A stretch of 64,000 nt of DNA from JAHEKD01 sp965204695 (GTDB lineage Bacteria > Pseudomonadota > Gammaproteobacteria > Arenicellales > JAHEKD01), in NCBI GenBank assembly GCA_965204695.1, contig OZ242007.1, positions 3,038,001-3,102,000 on the forward strand, written 5' to 3'. Both the position numbers and the translations under genes were made by a program. The notes under the pieces were generated by a model. It made no database searches, had not been told where the DNA came from, and was given only the letters and a program-made list of their open reading frames with translations. Positions 32,261 to 41,902 of this stretch are shown here, in pieces (the first letter of the stretch is position 1; the number at the start of each line of letters is the position of its first letter).

Positions 32261-32296
32261 TAATCGTCATATGACGATTATATTATGTCATATGAC
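32261..32296 (-). promoter_or_regulatory. Double palindromic operator of the RES-Xre pair
   Basis: TAATCGTCATATGACGATTA (32261-32280) is a perfect 20-bp palindrome whose centre GTCATATGAC (32266-32275) recurs at 32287-32296. The centres are 21 bp apart, two helical turns, so two antitoxin dimers could bind the same face of the promoter. Confidence 0.7.
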
Positions 32297-32608
32297 AGTC
32301 GATGTCAATTTCAAGATTGCTATGAATCATTTTATAAGTTATATAATTATAAAAATAACAATAGGATAGAAACTATTTTTAATAATTAAGTTTAAATTAA
32401 AACAATTAAACTTAAAACCCATCGTAAATCTTTTGCCGAAATAAAATTCCAGGTGACGATTCATATAGCTATCCTAACAGTTTAACTAATCTGAGGTCTC
32501 GCGCTCACTCGCTTGTTACATTTTGATATACATTAATACGTTTTTGACACACCTTGATAAGTATATACAGGCATACTGAGCAGGGTTTTTATATACTCAC
32601 CACGACTT
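32297..32608. other. Divergent intergenic region
   Basis: The ~310 bp between the RES-Xre promoter and the response regulator are AT-rich. TTACATTTTGATATACATT at 32517-32535 carries two TACA elements resembling a relaxed RstA-type box and may mark autoregulation of the two-component genes. No gene is visible. Confidence 0.4.
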
Positions 32609-33298
32609 ATGACCACACGAAAACAAGTACTGTTAATTGACGACGACCAGGAAATTGGTCGGCGGTTAATTAGCTATTGTGCCAACTACGATATCAACAT
32701 TACTCATTACGATCATCCAGTCAATGCATTAAAAGAATTAGACCCCGATAAATATGATCTGGTTATTCTCGATATCATGCTGCCACAAATGGATGGATTG
32801 GAAGTCTGTCAGCGAATTAGGGAAAAAAGTGATTTACCCATTGTCATGCTATCAGCACGCGGAGAGGTGAGTGACCGTATAGTTGGTATTGAACTGGGCG
32901 CCGATGATTACTTACCCAAACCGTTCGATCCACGTGAGCTTGTTGCCCGCGTAAATAGCATTATTAAGCGGCAAACCGGTCAGTCGAGTGCGACGAGTGG
33001 TTTATTGAAGTACGGTGAGCTTGAGATCGATCCCCACAAACGTTTGGCTACATTGGGCACCGAGACACTGGACCTTACCACCTTAGAATACCAGTTGTTG
33101 GAAATATTTGCCCAATCACCGGGGAAAAATTTTGATCGAGATGAAATACTCAATCTACTTAAAGGGATTGATGCAAACGTACAAACCCGATCGGTCGACA
33201 TTTTGGTCAGCCGTTTAAGGGCGAAGCTCAAGCCACTTGAGCCGATAAAAACCGTCTGGGGGTCTGGCTATTGTTTTATAGCAACTAGAGATGATTAA
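32609..33298 (+). CDS. OmpR-family response regulator (RstA-like)
   Basis: The 229-residue regulator has a receiver domain: acidic pocket DDD (residues 11-13), phosphoacceptor Asp in LVILDIMLPQMDGLEV, Thr/Ser in VMLSARGEV, Lys in YLPKPFDPRELVARV. The C-terminal winged helix (LDLTTLEYQLLEIFAQSPGK ... VWGSGYCFIA) binds DNA. The stop overlaps the start of the kinase gene. An RstA-type box in front of mipA downstream makes that gene a likely target. The start at 32609 lacks a clear ribosome site. Confidence 0.9.
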   Translation: MTTRKQVLLIDDDQEIGRRLISYCANYDINITHYDHPVNALKELDPDKYDLVILDIMLPQMDGLEVCQRIREKSDLPIVMLSARGEVSDRIVGIELGADDYLPKPFDPRELVARVNSIIKRQTGQSSATSGLLKYGELEIDPHKRLATLGTETLDLTTLEYQLLEIFAQSPGKNFDRDEILNLLKGIDANVQTRSVDILVSRLRAKLKPLEPIKTVWGSGYCFIATRDD

Positions 33299-34634
33299 AA
33301 AATTAATTTCGTCCTTATCGTTCCGGTTGTTGTTACTCATGGCAATTGTTGCGGTTCTGGTTATTTTTATTTTGGATCGATTCAGTAATTGGGTTGAACG
33401 CACCGCGGAAGAAAACTATCAAATTAATGCAACGGTTGCACAGTACTTGGTTTATATCGATCAGGATGTCGGTTTTCCGCCGGATTTAAAAAAAGCTGCG
33501 CAAATTAGCACCATGATCGATGTGGAATTAGTGATCAGCAGCAAAGATTTCGGTCACTGGCCAGATGCTGAGAAGGCCAAACAGATCAGTCAAATGCCTT
33601 TTAAGAACGATGAAATCAAGGAGCTGCCAACGGGTTACCGTTTTGCCAGTTACCAAGCAGATGGAAAAAATGATGGTGATGATGAAACCTATCGACTCAC
33701 GACTCCTGATCAAACACTTTATATTTCTTGGAGTTATTCCTTAACCAGCTTACCCGGATTTAACAAGGCTTTGCTGAGCGTCATTGGGATATTGTTGTTT
33801 ACATTATTGTGTTGTTATTTGATTATCCGCTATTTAATCTCGCCGGTGAATCTGATATCCAGAAACGTTCAGTGCTTTGCACAAGGTGAGATGCAGCAAC
33901 GCATTAAAACAACTCGAAAAGATGAACTGGGTGAATTGGCCACCCACATCAATAATATGGAAGACCAGATCACTTCCATGCTGGATGCCAAGCGGCAATT
34001 GCTGTTAGGGATCAGCCATGAACTGCGCACACCGCTGACACGGGCCAAACTGTCATTGGCCATGTTGCCGGTCGATCAAAGTAGTCAAGATTTAGAGCGT
34101 GATCTGAATGAAATGGAAGCTCAAATCAATGATCTACTCGAAAGTGAGCGATTAAATCGCTCGCATCAGTCCTTGAGTCGGGCACCCATGTCGATCAATC
34201 AGCTCGTCGATGACGTGATTCAAACGTATTTTACGTATCAGCAATTCGAACTTGAGTTACCTGAGGGAGATCCGTACGTCCTCATTGACGCTCCACGCAT
34301 TCGCTTACTCATCAAAAATTTACTTTCCAATGCCATTAAATATGCAGGCGATCAGTCGGTTCAGTTAAATGTGTCATTATCCGATTCTACCTTGCGAATT
34401 GAGGTAAAAGATCATGGCCCCGGTATAAGCGATGAACACCTCAAGCGCTTAACCGAACCGTTTTATCGTCCTGATACTGCCCGTACGCGTTCTAAAGGAG
34501 GAGCAGGGTTAGGGTTGTATTTATGTCGGCTTATTGCCCAAGCCCATGGCGGTCAGCTAACGATTAAGAGCACCGTTGGCATTGGTTCTGAATTTACAGC
34601 ACTACTGCCGCTTAATTCTCGCTCAAGTGAGTGA
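33291..34634 (+). CDS. Sensor histidine kinase (RstB-like)
   Basis: The 447-residue kinase has two membrane helices (residues ~8-28 and ~162-185) flanking a short periplasmic sensor, a HAMP linker (ISPVNLISRNVQCFAQGEMQ, continuing QRIKTTRKDELGELA), the H box SHELRTPLTRAKLSLAM, N box LLIKNLLSNAIKYAGD, G1 DHGPGIS and G2 GGAGLGLYLC. It overlaps the regulator gene by eight bases. The signal it senses is unknown; RstB-like kinases respond to Mg2+ or acid in enterobacteria. Confidence 0.9.
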   Translation: MIKKLISSLSFRLLLLMAIVAVLVIFILDRFSNWVERTAEENYQINATVAQYLVYIDQDVGFPPDLKKAAQISTMIDVELVISSKDFGHWPDAEKAKQISQMPFKNDEIKELPTGYRFASYQADGKNDGDDETYRLTTPDQTLYISWSYSLTSLPGFNKALLSVIGILLFTLLCCYLIIRYLISPVNLISRNVQCFAQGEMQQRIKTTRKDELGELATHINNMEDQITSMLDAKRQLLLGISHELRTPLTRAKLSLAMLPVDQSSQDLERDLNEMEAQINDLLESERLNRSHQSLSRAPMSINQLVDDVIQTYFTYQQFELELPEGDPYVLIDAPRIRLLIKNLLSNAIKYAGDQSVQLNVSLSDSTLRIEVKDHGPGISDEHLKRLTEPFYRPDTARTRSKGGAGLGLYLCRLIAQAHGGQLTIKSTVGIGSEFTALLPLNSRSSE

Positions 34635-34821
34635 GGTAAATTTAGAATACTTAGGATGTTGCTTCGAAGTAGATCGAAAAATATTGGATTTTTCCATCCC
34701 TTGCGACGAAGTTATCGACCCCGAGTGTGACTTTACGACTCGGACTCTCACCACGCCAAATAACTTGTGTCATTTCATCTTAATACTGCGGTATTCGTAA
34801 TCGCTTCAATTCATACTTTGT

Positions 34822-34845
34822 TACATTTCGTTACAGTTACTTACA
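34822..34845 (+). promoter_or_regulatory. RstA-type box upstream of mipA
   Basis: TACATTTCGTTACA at 34822-34835 matches the E. coli RstA consensus TACATNTNGTTACA at every defined position, and a third TTACA follows at 34841. It lies 82 bases before the mipA start, directly after an RstAB-like gene pair. Confidence 0.65.
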
Positions 34846-34916
34846 GTTTAGAAAAGCATTTACTCAGCATATCAATATCATAGCTGCTTCATCGAATTTG
34901 TTTATAGAGAATTATT

Positions 34917-35717
34917 GTGAATTTATTAAAACTAGGCTTAAGTGGTCTGATGTTGGTTGCTTTTTTACATGTTAACGCCCAAGTCAATGCAGACACTGAT
35001 AACAATGCTACCCGCAGTAAACTCAAAGGATTATCGATCGGGGTCGGGGTGGGTCATGAAAGCTCGCCCTACCGTGATTGGGACGAGAATGAAACGTCTG
35101 CGTTGCCGTTTATTTCGTATGAGCGTGGGAACGTCTTTTTTGAAGGATCAACTTTGGGCTATACCGTCTTCGAAGAAGAAAGCGATGAATCGGGCTATTT
35201 TCTAGCGCTGATCGGTAATATCGAGTTGGGCGGCTACAAAGCCAGTGATTCACCTTTTTTTGCAGGTATGGCCGATCGTGATGACACTGCATTCGAGCTC
35301 GGTATTGCAGCGGGTGTGTTTACGTCTATTGGACTATTTGAATTTACCGTCGTGCAGGACGTAGCGGATGCGCACGATGGGTTGATTGCCGATTTAAGTT
35401 ATTCCTTGCCGTTCGGTGATGAACAAGCCGGCTATGAAATTTCTCCGTATCTCGGTGCGACGTATTACAGCGATGATTACAATGATTATTATTACGGTGT
35501 TCGCGCTAATGAAGCAACGTCTATCAGACCGGCTTATCAAGCCGACGGAGGCGTAAATCCTTATATTGGCATTGGACTGTTCTATCGCATTAACGCACAT
35601 TGGGGCCTGGTGGGTGATTTACGCTATGAAAAATTAAACAGTAACATCGAAGACAGTCCCTTAATCGAAGAGGATAACGTCACCTCCGCAATGCTTGGGA
35701 TTACGTATTCGTTTTAA
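34917..35717 (+). CDS. mipA: MipA/OmpV-family outer-membrane protein
   Basis: The 266-residue protein has a signal peptide (LSGLMLVAFLHVNAQVNA) and an eight-to-twelve-strand barrel typical of MipA/OmpV. It starts GVGVGHESSPYRDWDENETS, ALPFISYERGNVFFEG, and ends AMLGITYSF with a terminal Phe. A GTG at 34917 opens the frame, with AGAGAA a few bases upstream. MipA-type proteins scaffold murein enzymes, or are stress-induced porin-like proteins. Regulation by the upstream two-component system is inferred from the box at 34822. A terminator follows. Confidence 0.85.
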   Translation: MNLLKLGLSGLMLVAFLHVNAQVNADTDNNATRSKLKGLSIGVGVGHESSPYRDWDENETSALPFISYERGNVFFEGSTLGYTVFEEESDESGYFLALIGNIELGGYKASDSPFFAGMADRDDTAFELGIAAGVFTSIGLFEFTVVQDVADAHDGLIADLSYSLPFGDEQAGYEISPYLGATYYSDDYNDYYYGVRANEATSIRPAYQADGGVNPYIGIGLFYRINAHWGLVGDLRYEKLNSNIEDSPLIEEDNVTSAMLGITYSF

Positions 35718-35747
35718 ATGACAAAGTTATACCCCAACCCTCTATTG

Positions 35748-35774
35748 AGCCGGGTACACTGCCCGGCTTTTTTT
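35748..35774 (+). terminator. Intrinsic terminator after mipA
   Basis: AGCCGGG (35748-35754) and CCCGGCT (35762-35768) pair perfectly around seven bases, followed by TTTTTTT (35768-35774). It falls inside the longest frame of the next gene, so that gene must begin downstream of it. Confidence 0.8.
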
Positions 35775-35780
35775 AACGGT

Positions 35781-37139
35781 GTGATACGGCGACTGCTTTT
35801 TGGTTTAATACTGTTTACGTCAGGCTGTGCCACGCTGCCGAGTAAACACTCGCAACGTGTACTCCAACATGAATTGGATGTCCCTAAACAGTGGCAGGCA
35901 CAAATTGATGCACCGATTGCCGTTCGTGTGGGTTTATTAGATTTATTTGATGATGTCCAATTAAATCAACAAGTTAATCAGGCCTTAGTCCATAACCTTG
36001 ATTTGCGTTTAGCGGGAGAAAGAGTGATTGAAGCCGGTTATTTAACGAACATCCGTCAGGCTCGATTATCACCTGATATTAATGCAGGTTTCAATAACAC
36101 TCGCAGCGGGGGCTCTAATCAGCCCATCACAGAAAATCATACACTCGATGCGAATGTCTCCTGGGAGATTGATTTGTGGGGGAAACATCGCAGTGATGTG
36201 CAAGCGGCAGAATTGGATCAACAAGCCCTGGAACAAGACCGTCTGGCCTTACAGGATTCGATCGCTGCCCAGGTTATGCAAGCCTGGTTTGATGTATTAG
36301 GCAGTTATCAATTATTGCGTATTGAACAACAACGTTTTGAGAGTTTGAGAGATACTGAGGCATTGATTCAGCAGCGCTATATTCAAGGTTTGGGAACACT
36401 GGATGATTTGGATACCAATCGGGTCGACAGCGCTAACACTAAAGCCTCGGTGAATCAATTGCAACAGACATTCGAAGAAAACCAACGGGCCTTGAATATT
36501 TTACTTGGACGCTACCCAGCTGTTACCGAGCTTGTAAGTGCACACTTGCCGAATTTGAATCAACCGCCCCAAGCAAGTGTGCCGTTAGATGTGATCACCA
36601 ATCGCCCGGACATTAGAGCGGCCTGGGTTCGTATTGTGGCAGCGGATGAGCGCGTTAATGTCGCCCATAAGACCATGTATCCCTCGTTGACGATCATCGG
36701 CAGCAGTGGTCGTCAGAGTGAATCATTGAGTCATTTACTCTCCGGAGCCAGTATCTGGAGTCTGGCGGCTAATTTTACCGTACCGGTATTCAATGCCGGC
36801 CGTCTAGAAATTGAATTAAAGGCCGCCGATAACCGGGCCAATCAAGCGTATCTAAATTATTTAAATATCGTTCTCAGGGCATTTAGTGAGATTGAAAATA
36901 CGCTTGCTGCTGAAACGTTATTGGCAGAACGTGAGCGTGTCTACGTTGAAGCGCTGGATCATGCTCAGCGCTCGCAGCAAAATTTTCGCTCTGCTTATCT
37001 GAATGGCAACAGTGATATTTTACAATTGCTCAGCACCCAGCGGCGAGTATTCTCCGCTCAATCCAGTTTGATCAATGTCAAGGTAGCACGGCTGAAAAAT
37101 CGCGTCACACTGGCTATGGCTTTGGGTAAAGGGATATAA
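35781..37139 (+). CDS. Outer-membrane efflux lipoprotein (OMF, NodT/TolC-like)
   Basis: From a GTG at 35781 the product (452 residues) begins with a proper lipoprotein signal (RRLLFGLILFTSGCATLPSK, lipobox FTSGC). The longer frame from 35718 crosses a terminator hairpin and lacks a signal. Two OEP repeats follow with long coiled-coil segments: ALVHNLDLRLAGERVIEAGY, VSWEIDLWGKHRSDVQAAEL (a family-typical LWG block), and VITNRPDIRAAWVRIVAADE, AHKTMYPSLTI. It would form the outer-membrane channel of the tripartite pump encoded next. Confidence 0.85.
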   Translation: MIRRLLFGLILFTSGCATLPSKHSQRVLQHELDVPKQWQAQIDAPIAVRVGLLDLFDDVQLNQQVNQALVHNLDLRLAGERVIEAGYLTNIRQARLSPDINAGFNNTRSGGSNQPITENHTLDANVSWEIDLWGKHRSDVQAAELDQQALEQDRLALQDSIAAQVMQAWFDVLGSYQLLRIEQQRFESLRDTEALIQQRYIQGLGTLDDLDTNRVDSANTKASVNQLQQTFEENQRALNILLGRYPAVTELVSAHLPNLNQPPQASVPLDVITNRPDIRAAWVRIVAADERVNVAHKTMYPSLTIIGSSGRQSESLSHLLSGASIWSLAANFTVPVFNAGRLEIELKAADNRANQAYLNYLNIVLRAFSEIENTLAAETLLAERERVYVEALDHAQRSQQNFRSAYLNGNSDILQLLSTQRRVFSAQSSLINVKVARLKNRVTLAMALGKGI

Positions 37140-37152
37140 AAAGGGGAATACC

Positions 37153-38334
37153 ATGACTAAACGATCCGTTTTAATGTCTATTTTTGGGGCTGTCGGCATC
37201 ATCGGTCTAGCAATTGGTGTGGTGATTATCGCGATTGAACAAAAACCAGCGCCCGAAATCCAAGCACGCTCCACCAGCTTGTTAAAGGTGGACGTGCATC
37301 CCGTTTCGGTTGCGACGTATTCCCCGATCATTCAGGCCCAGGGGACCGTAACAGCGCGATATTCGGGCAATCTGGTTGCACAAGTCGAAGGGCAGGTGCT
37401 TGACGTATCGGATCAGTTGTTGTCCGGGCATGACTTCAAACAGGGCGATGTATTAGTCAAACTGGACGACACACGATATTTAAGTGCAAAGGCGAGTGCA
37501 CAAAGTGAGCTGGCCGCCCGAGAGCGCGATTTGACGGAAGAACAATTGCGGGCCCAACAAGCTCAAACGGACTGGAAACGCGCTGGTATTAAAAACCAAA
37601 AACCGTCGGCATTGACATTGCGTGAGCCGCAACTCAAAAGCGCCCAGGCTCAGGTTGCAGCGGCAAATGCAGCACTGACACTGGCCCGTCAAAATCTAAC
37701 CCATACACAGGTGAGGGCACCTTATGCCGGTTCAGTGGTTGCCCGTCAGGTCAGCCCCGGTGATTATGTACAAATCGGACAGACTCTGGCTGAAATTTAC
37801 GCAAATCACGCACTCGAAATAACCTTGCCGTTAAGTCAGGCCCAGATTAATCTGCTCGGCAATCGAAATACCATTCATCCGACCACAATTACCGTGAGTT
37901 CAATAGACGATCCTAAGCGGCAATGGACTACGCGTAGCTGGCGACTGGGGCGTACGATTGATCAGACCAACCGTTGGCAACCATTGATTGTAGAACTGGA
38001 AACCGGTCCGTCAACTGCGCCATTACCGGGTGAATTTTTACAAGCCAGCATTCAAAGTCGACAAATGAATGACTTAATTGAATTAAATCAATCATCATTA
38101 GCCCGTGATGGCCGCGTCTGGTTTGTCAATGATCAGAATGAATTAGCGTTTTTTAATGCGTCGGTGGTCTTTCGGCTTGATGATAACATTTATGTCAACC
38201 CGCCCGATCATTCTACCCAATTAAATATCGTGCGTTATCCACAAACTGATTTTCTGACTGGCACGAAAGTTGAGCCGGTGTTCGATGCTGAACTGAGCCT
38301 CACGGAACAAAATCTTAAGGGTGATACACTATGA
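37153..38334 (+). CDS. RND efflux periplasmic adaptor (membrane fusion protein)
   Basis: The 393-residue HlyD/AcrA-type adaptor has an N-terminal membrane anchor (residues 8-26, IFGAVGIIGLAIGVVIIAI) and two half-lipoyl domains (TARYSGNLVAQVEGQVLDVS and LTHTQVRAPYAGSVVARQVS, GDYVQIGQTL) bracketing a coiled-coil hairpin (RERDLTEEQLRAQQAQTDWK ...). It lies 13 bases after the OMF gene and its stop overlaps the RND gene start (ATGA at 38331). The adaptor looks intact although its pump partner is not. Confidence 0.88.
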   Translation: MTKRSVLMSIFGAVGIIGLAIGVVIIAIEQKPAPEIQARSTSLLKVDVHPVSVATYSPIIQAQGTVTARYSGNLVAQVEGQVLDVSDQLLSGHDFKQGDVLVKLDDTRYLSAKASAQSELAARERDLTEEQLRAQQAQTDWKRAGIKNQKPSALTLREPQLKSAQAQVAAANAALTLARQNLTHTQVRAPYAGSVVARQVSPGDYVQIGQTLAEIYANHALEITLPLSQAQINLLGNRNTIHPTTITVSSIDDPKRQWTTRSWRLGRTIDQTNRWQPLIVELETGPSTAPLPGEFLQASIQSRQMNDLIELNQSSLARDGRVWFVNDQNELAFFNASVVFRLDDNIYVNPPDHSTQLNIVRYPQTDFLTGTKVEPVFDAELSLTEQNLKGDTL

Positions 38335-41075
38335 ATGATTCGTTAAACCAAGGCACCGTGGCCTGGTTTGCACGCAATCCGGTGGCCGCCAACCTGTTAA
38401 TGCTGGTGATACTGTTAATGGGCATTGTCACCGCCTTAAATTTACGCACGGAGTCGTTCCCGGCCATTGCACCCAACACGGTCACCGTTGATGTGACCTA
38501 CAACGGCGGCAGTCCTAAAGATAGCGAAGAGGGCGTGGCGGTTATCATTGAACGGGCACTGGACGGTGTGGCCGGGATCAAACGCATTACCTCAACTTCA
38601 ACCGAATCGGGTGTGACGGTCGGAGTGCGGATGCTGGATGGGTATTCACTAAACCGCTTGATGGAAGACGTTAAACTTAAGGTGGACAGCATCAATAATC
38701 TACCGGACCAAACGGAGCGTCCGATCATTCGCCAACAGCAAGAAGAACGTCATGTTATCTACGTGCAATTGTATGGCGAGGTTGACGAAAAAACACTCAA
38801 AGAAGCCGCGAACCGGGTTCGCGATGAGTTACTTTTATTAGAAGACGTTAATTTGGTCACGAATTATGGCGAACGTGATTATGAAATTAATATCGAAGTC
38901 TCGGAACAAAATTTACGCCGCTATGGATTAACGTTCGACGAGATCGTCAACGCTGTGCGCAACAACTCCATTAATCAATCAGCCGGAGCAGTGCAGACGA
39001 CGGCTGGACGGATTACCTTACAAACCCGTGAGCAAGCTTATTACGGTCAGGAATTTGGTGAGATTTCGTTGCGTGCGGCCGTCAGCGGTGCTGAGATAAA
39101 ACTTAAGGACGTGGCCCAAATCCTAGGCGGATTTGTGAATGAACAGGTGTTCTCAACCTTTCAAGGTCAACCCTCAATTGGACTGGACGTGCAGTTGATC
39201 GGTCAGGAAAGCATTACTCGTGCGTCTGAACGGGTACAACAACGAATTGACGAATTATAACGGGCAAGTTGGTTACCGCAATCGGTCAACATTGACACTT
39301 GGTATAACCAAGCGGCGTTTATTGAGGATCGCTTAGGTTTAATGCTGAAAAATGCCGCCCAGGGCATGTTACTGGTGTTGGTAATACTCGCGCTTTTCAT
39401 GAATTTAAAGCTAGCATTGTGGGTGGCTTTGGGCATCCCGGTCTCGTTTGCAGGCACATTATGGTTGATGGGGCCAGAGTATCTCAATTATTCGCTCAAC
39501 GAATTGACTACCTTCGGCTTTATTATCGTACTGGGCATTGTGGTGGACGATGCTATTGTCATTGGTGAGAATATCTTTACCGCTAAACGTCAACACGGCC
39601 CGGGGTTGGCTGCGACCGTTCGAGGGGCAAAAGAAGTGGCGGTACCGGCTACGTTCGGGGTGTTAACAACAGTAGCCGCGTTTTATCCGTTAACACTGAT
39701 CAAAGGTGAAATGGGCAGTTTGTTTGCACAAATTGTCGTGATTGTCATGGTGTGTTTGTTGTTTTCATTGGTGGAATCCAAGTGGATTTTACCTGCCCAT
39801 TTAGTGCCTGTTGATGTCTCCAGAACTAAAAAAGCCCGGGGCATAGCTGGGTTATGGCAATGCCTACAACTAAAAATTGATCAGGGATTACGGGTTGTTA
39901 TCGAACGAGGCTATTTGCCATTGTTAAAGCGGATGATTCATTGGCGTTATTTGGCTTTTGCTGGGTTCATTGCCGTATTCATCCTAACTGTGGGCATGAT
40001 TCCTGCCGGGAAAGTACGCAGTGTGTTTTTCCCGGATATTCAAACTGGGGTGGTATTCGCCGATGTCACGTTCAACAAAGGGATCGGGGCAGAGCGTGCC
40101 AATCATATGGCGCAACAGATCGATCAGGCTTTGAAAGTTGCGAGTGATGCGCTGAAACAGGAGTTATCACTGAAGGTTGATCCGGTACAGGCGGTATTTA
40201 CCTATGTCACTGACGATCAATCAGCCAATGTGATTGGCGAGTTGGCGCCTGCCAGTGAGCGACGTTATCCGGTTACAGAGGTGCTTAATCGCTGGCGGGA
40301 ATTAAGCGGTGACTTAACGGGGGTTAAATCGGCTGATTTTTACAGTGATTTTAGCGGCGAAGGTGACATTGAAGTGGAAATTAGGGGTTCAAATTTCAGT
40401 GTTTTATCTCAGGCGGCTCACCAACTGAAGCAACACTTACGTGATTTCCAGGGTATTTATGATGTTCAAGATAGTTTGGCCGACACCACCTCCGAATTGA
40501 TCGTTCATCTCAAACCACCGGCCATGGCTTATGGGTTAACCCAAGCCGATGTCACCAGCCAATTACGTCAAGGGTATTACGGTGAAGTGGCCCAACAGAT
40601 TCAACGTGGACGCGATGAAATCGATGTGCGGGTCCGCTATCCGTATCGTCAGCGCCAAAGCGTTACTGATCTTGAGAACATTCACATTCGTACTCCTGAC
40701 GGGGTATCGGTGCCGTTTACCACCGTGGCAACATTGGAATTAACCGATTCACTCAGCGAAATCAAACGGATCGATAAACACCGTGAGGTGACCGTCAGTG
40801 CTAGGGTCGATAAGGCAATTGCGTCATCGTCGGAGATCACCCAAAACTTACAATCTAACTTTTTCGGGCAGTTGGTGAGGGATTTTCCTGGTATTAAAAT
40901 CAATCTTGACGGCGAGGCCGCCGAAGAAGCAGATGCCTCCGCGTCCTTACTTAAAGGGTTTATTTTATCTTTGATGTTGATTTATGCCTTACTGGCGATT
41001 CCACTGAAATCCTATATGCAGCCGCTGGTGATTATGTCGGTGATTCCATTTGGGATAATCGGTGCGATCTTTGGA
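38331..41075 (+). pseudogene. RND efflux pump (AcrB-like), stop codon at 39258 and C-terminus deleted
   Basis: The frame encodes an inner-membrane proton-driven exporter. It runs 309 codons to a TAA at 39258-39260, then continues in the same frame as RASWLPQSVNIDTWYNQAAF, so one base change (for example TTA or CAA to TAA) explains the break. The TM4 proton-relay aspartates are present in GIVVDDAIVIGENIF. The coding sequence ends near 41075 in GIIGAIFGHWI, about 120 residues before the usual ~1040, where it joins mlaA out of frame. Two independent lesions mean the pump is dead, while its OMF and adaptor remain open. Confidence 0.88.
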
Positions 41076-41098
41076 CACTGGATAGTCTTTCTCTTTCC

Positions 41099-41824
41099 GT
41101 GTTGTTTTCAGGGTGTGTCGGTCGGACAGCCCTACAGGCTAATGAGAACAGCGCTCGAACATCAGCAGAGCATAACGATCCATTTGAAACCATTAATCGC
41201 TCCGTATATCGGTTTAATAGCAAAATCGATCAGTATGTGTTTAAGCCAATCGCCAAAACGTACCGAAAGATTACCCCTGATCCCGTTGAGAAGGGGGTAA
41301 GTAATTTTTTCGATAACTTGGGAGAGCCTGTCAATATGGTGAACAATGCCTTGCAAGGAAAATTAGACGATGCGGGGACCAGCGGTGGCCGCTTTATTCT
41401 CAATACCACCCTTGGGGTATTAGGAATTATCGATATGGCAGATAAGCTTGAGATACCCGACGTCGACGAGGACTTTGGTCAAACACTCGCCGTATGGGGC
41501 GTACCCAGTGGTCCATATTTAGTACTGCCGTTTTTTGGTCCACGTTATTTGCGCGGTACCAGTAGTTTTATCGTCGACAGAGCAGTGGATCCGCAAACTT
41601 ATGTTGGTGGCGATGCACGATTACCCTTAATCATTTTGGATACCGTCAATACACGGGCAGAATTCTTAGGGCAAGATGATTTTCTTGAGATGCAAATAGA
41701 TCCGTATATCTTTTTAAGAGAAAGCTATCAGCAACGACGCCAACTTGAAATTAAAGATACGGCAGCAGAACAGATTGATGATTTCGATGACGAGTTTGAA
41801 GAAGATGTGGCTGTGACACAATGA
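41099..41824 (+). CDS. mlaA: MlaA/VacJ outer-membrane lipoprotein, 5' end altered
   Basis: MlaA removes phospholipids from the outer leaflet of the outer membrane. From GTG 41099 (241 residues) the sequence runs VLFSGCVGRTALQ, with the lipobox FSGC, and then the conserved NDPFETINRSVYRFN, FFDNLGEPVNMVNNALQG, GRFILNTTLGVLGIIDMA and EDFGQTLAVWGVPSGPYLVL. Upstream in the same frame LDSLSLS precedes it, but the basic start of the signal peptide has been replaced by RND-pump DNA. Only about eight hydrophobic residues of the signal remain, so export may fail unless the fusion supplies a start. The mature protein itself is intact. Confidence 0.8.
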   Translation: MLFSGCVGRTALQANENSARTSAEHNDPFETINRSVYRFNSKIDQYVFKPIAKTYRKITPDPVEKGVSNFFDNLGEPVNMVNNALQGKLDDAGTSGGRFILNTTLGVLGIIDMADKLEIPDVDEDFGQTLAVWGVPSGPYLVLPFFGPRYLRGTSSFIVDRAVDPQTYVGGDARLPLIILDTVNTRAEFLGQDDFLEMQIDPYIFLRESYQQRRQLEIKDTAAEQIDDFDDEFEEDVAVTQ

Positions 41825-41902
41825 TCTCATACAAGTAATTGATATGCATCAAGGAGAAAAAGACTCTTATAGAGATAAACCTATTAAGTTAGAATCGCCA
41901 GA

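Noticed and set aside
39258..39260. TAA in the RND gene as recoding (readthrough or pyrrolysine-like)
   Set aside because: The same gene is also deleted at its 3' end, so ordinary pseudogenisation explains it; no recoding element is visible.
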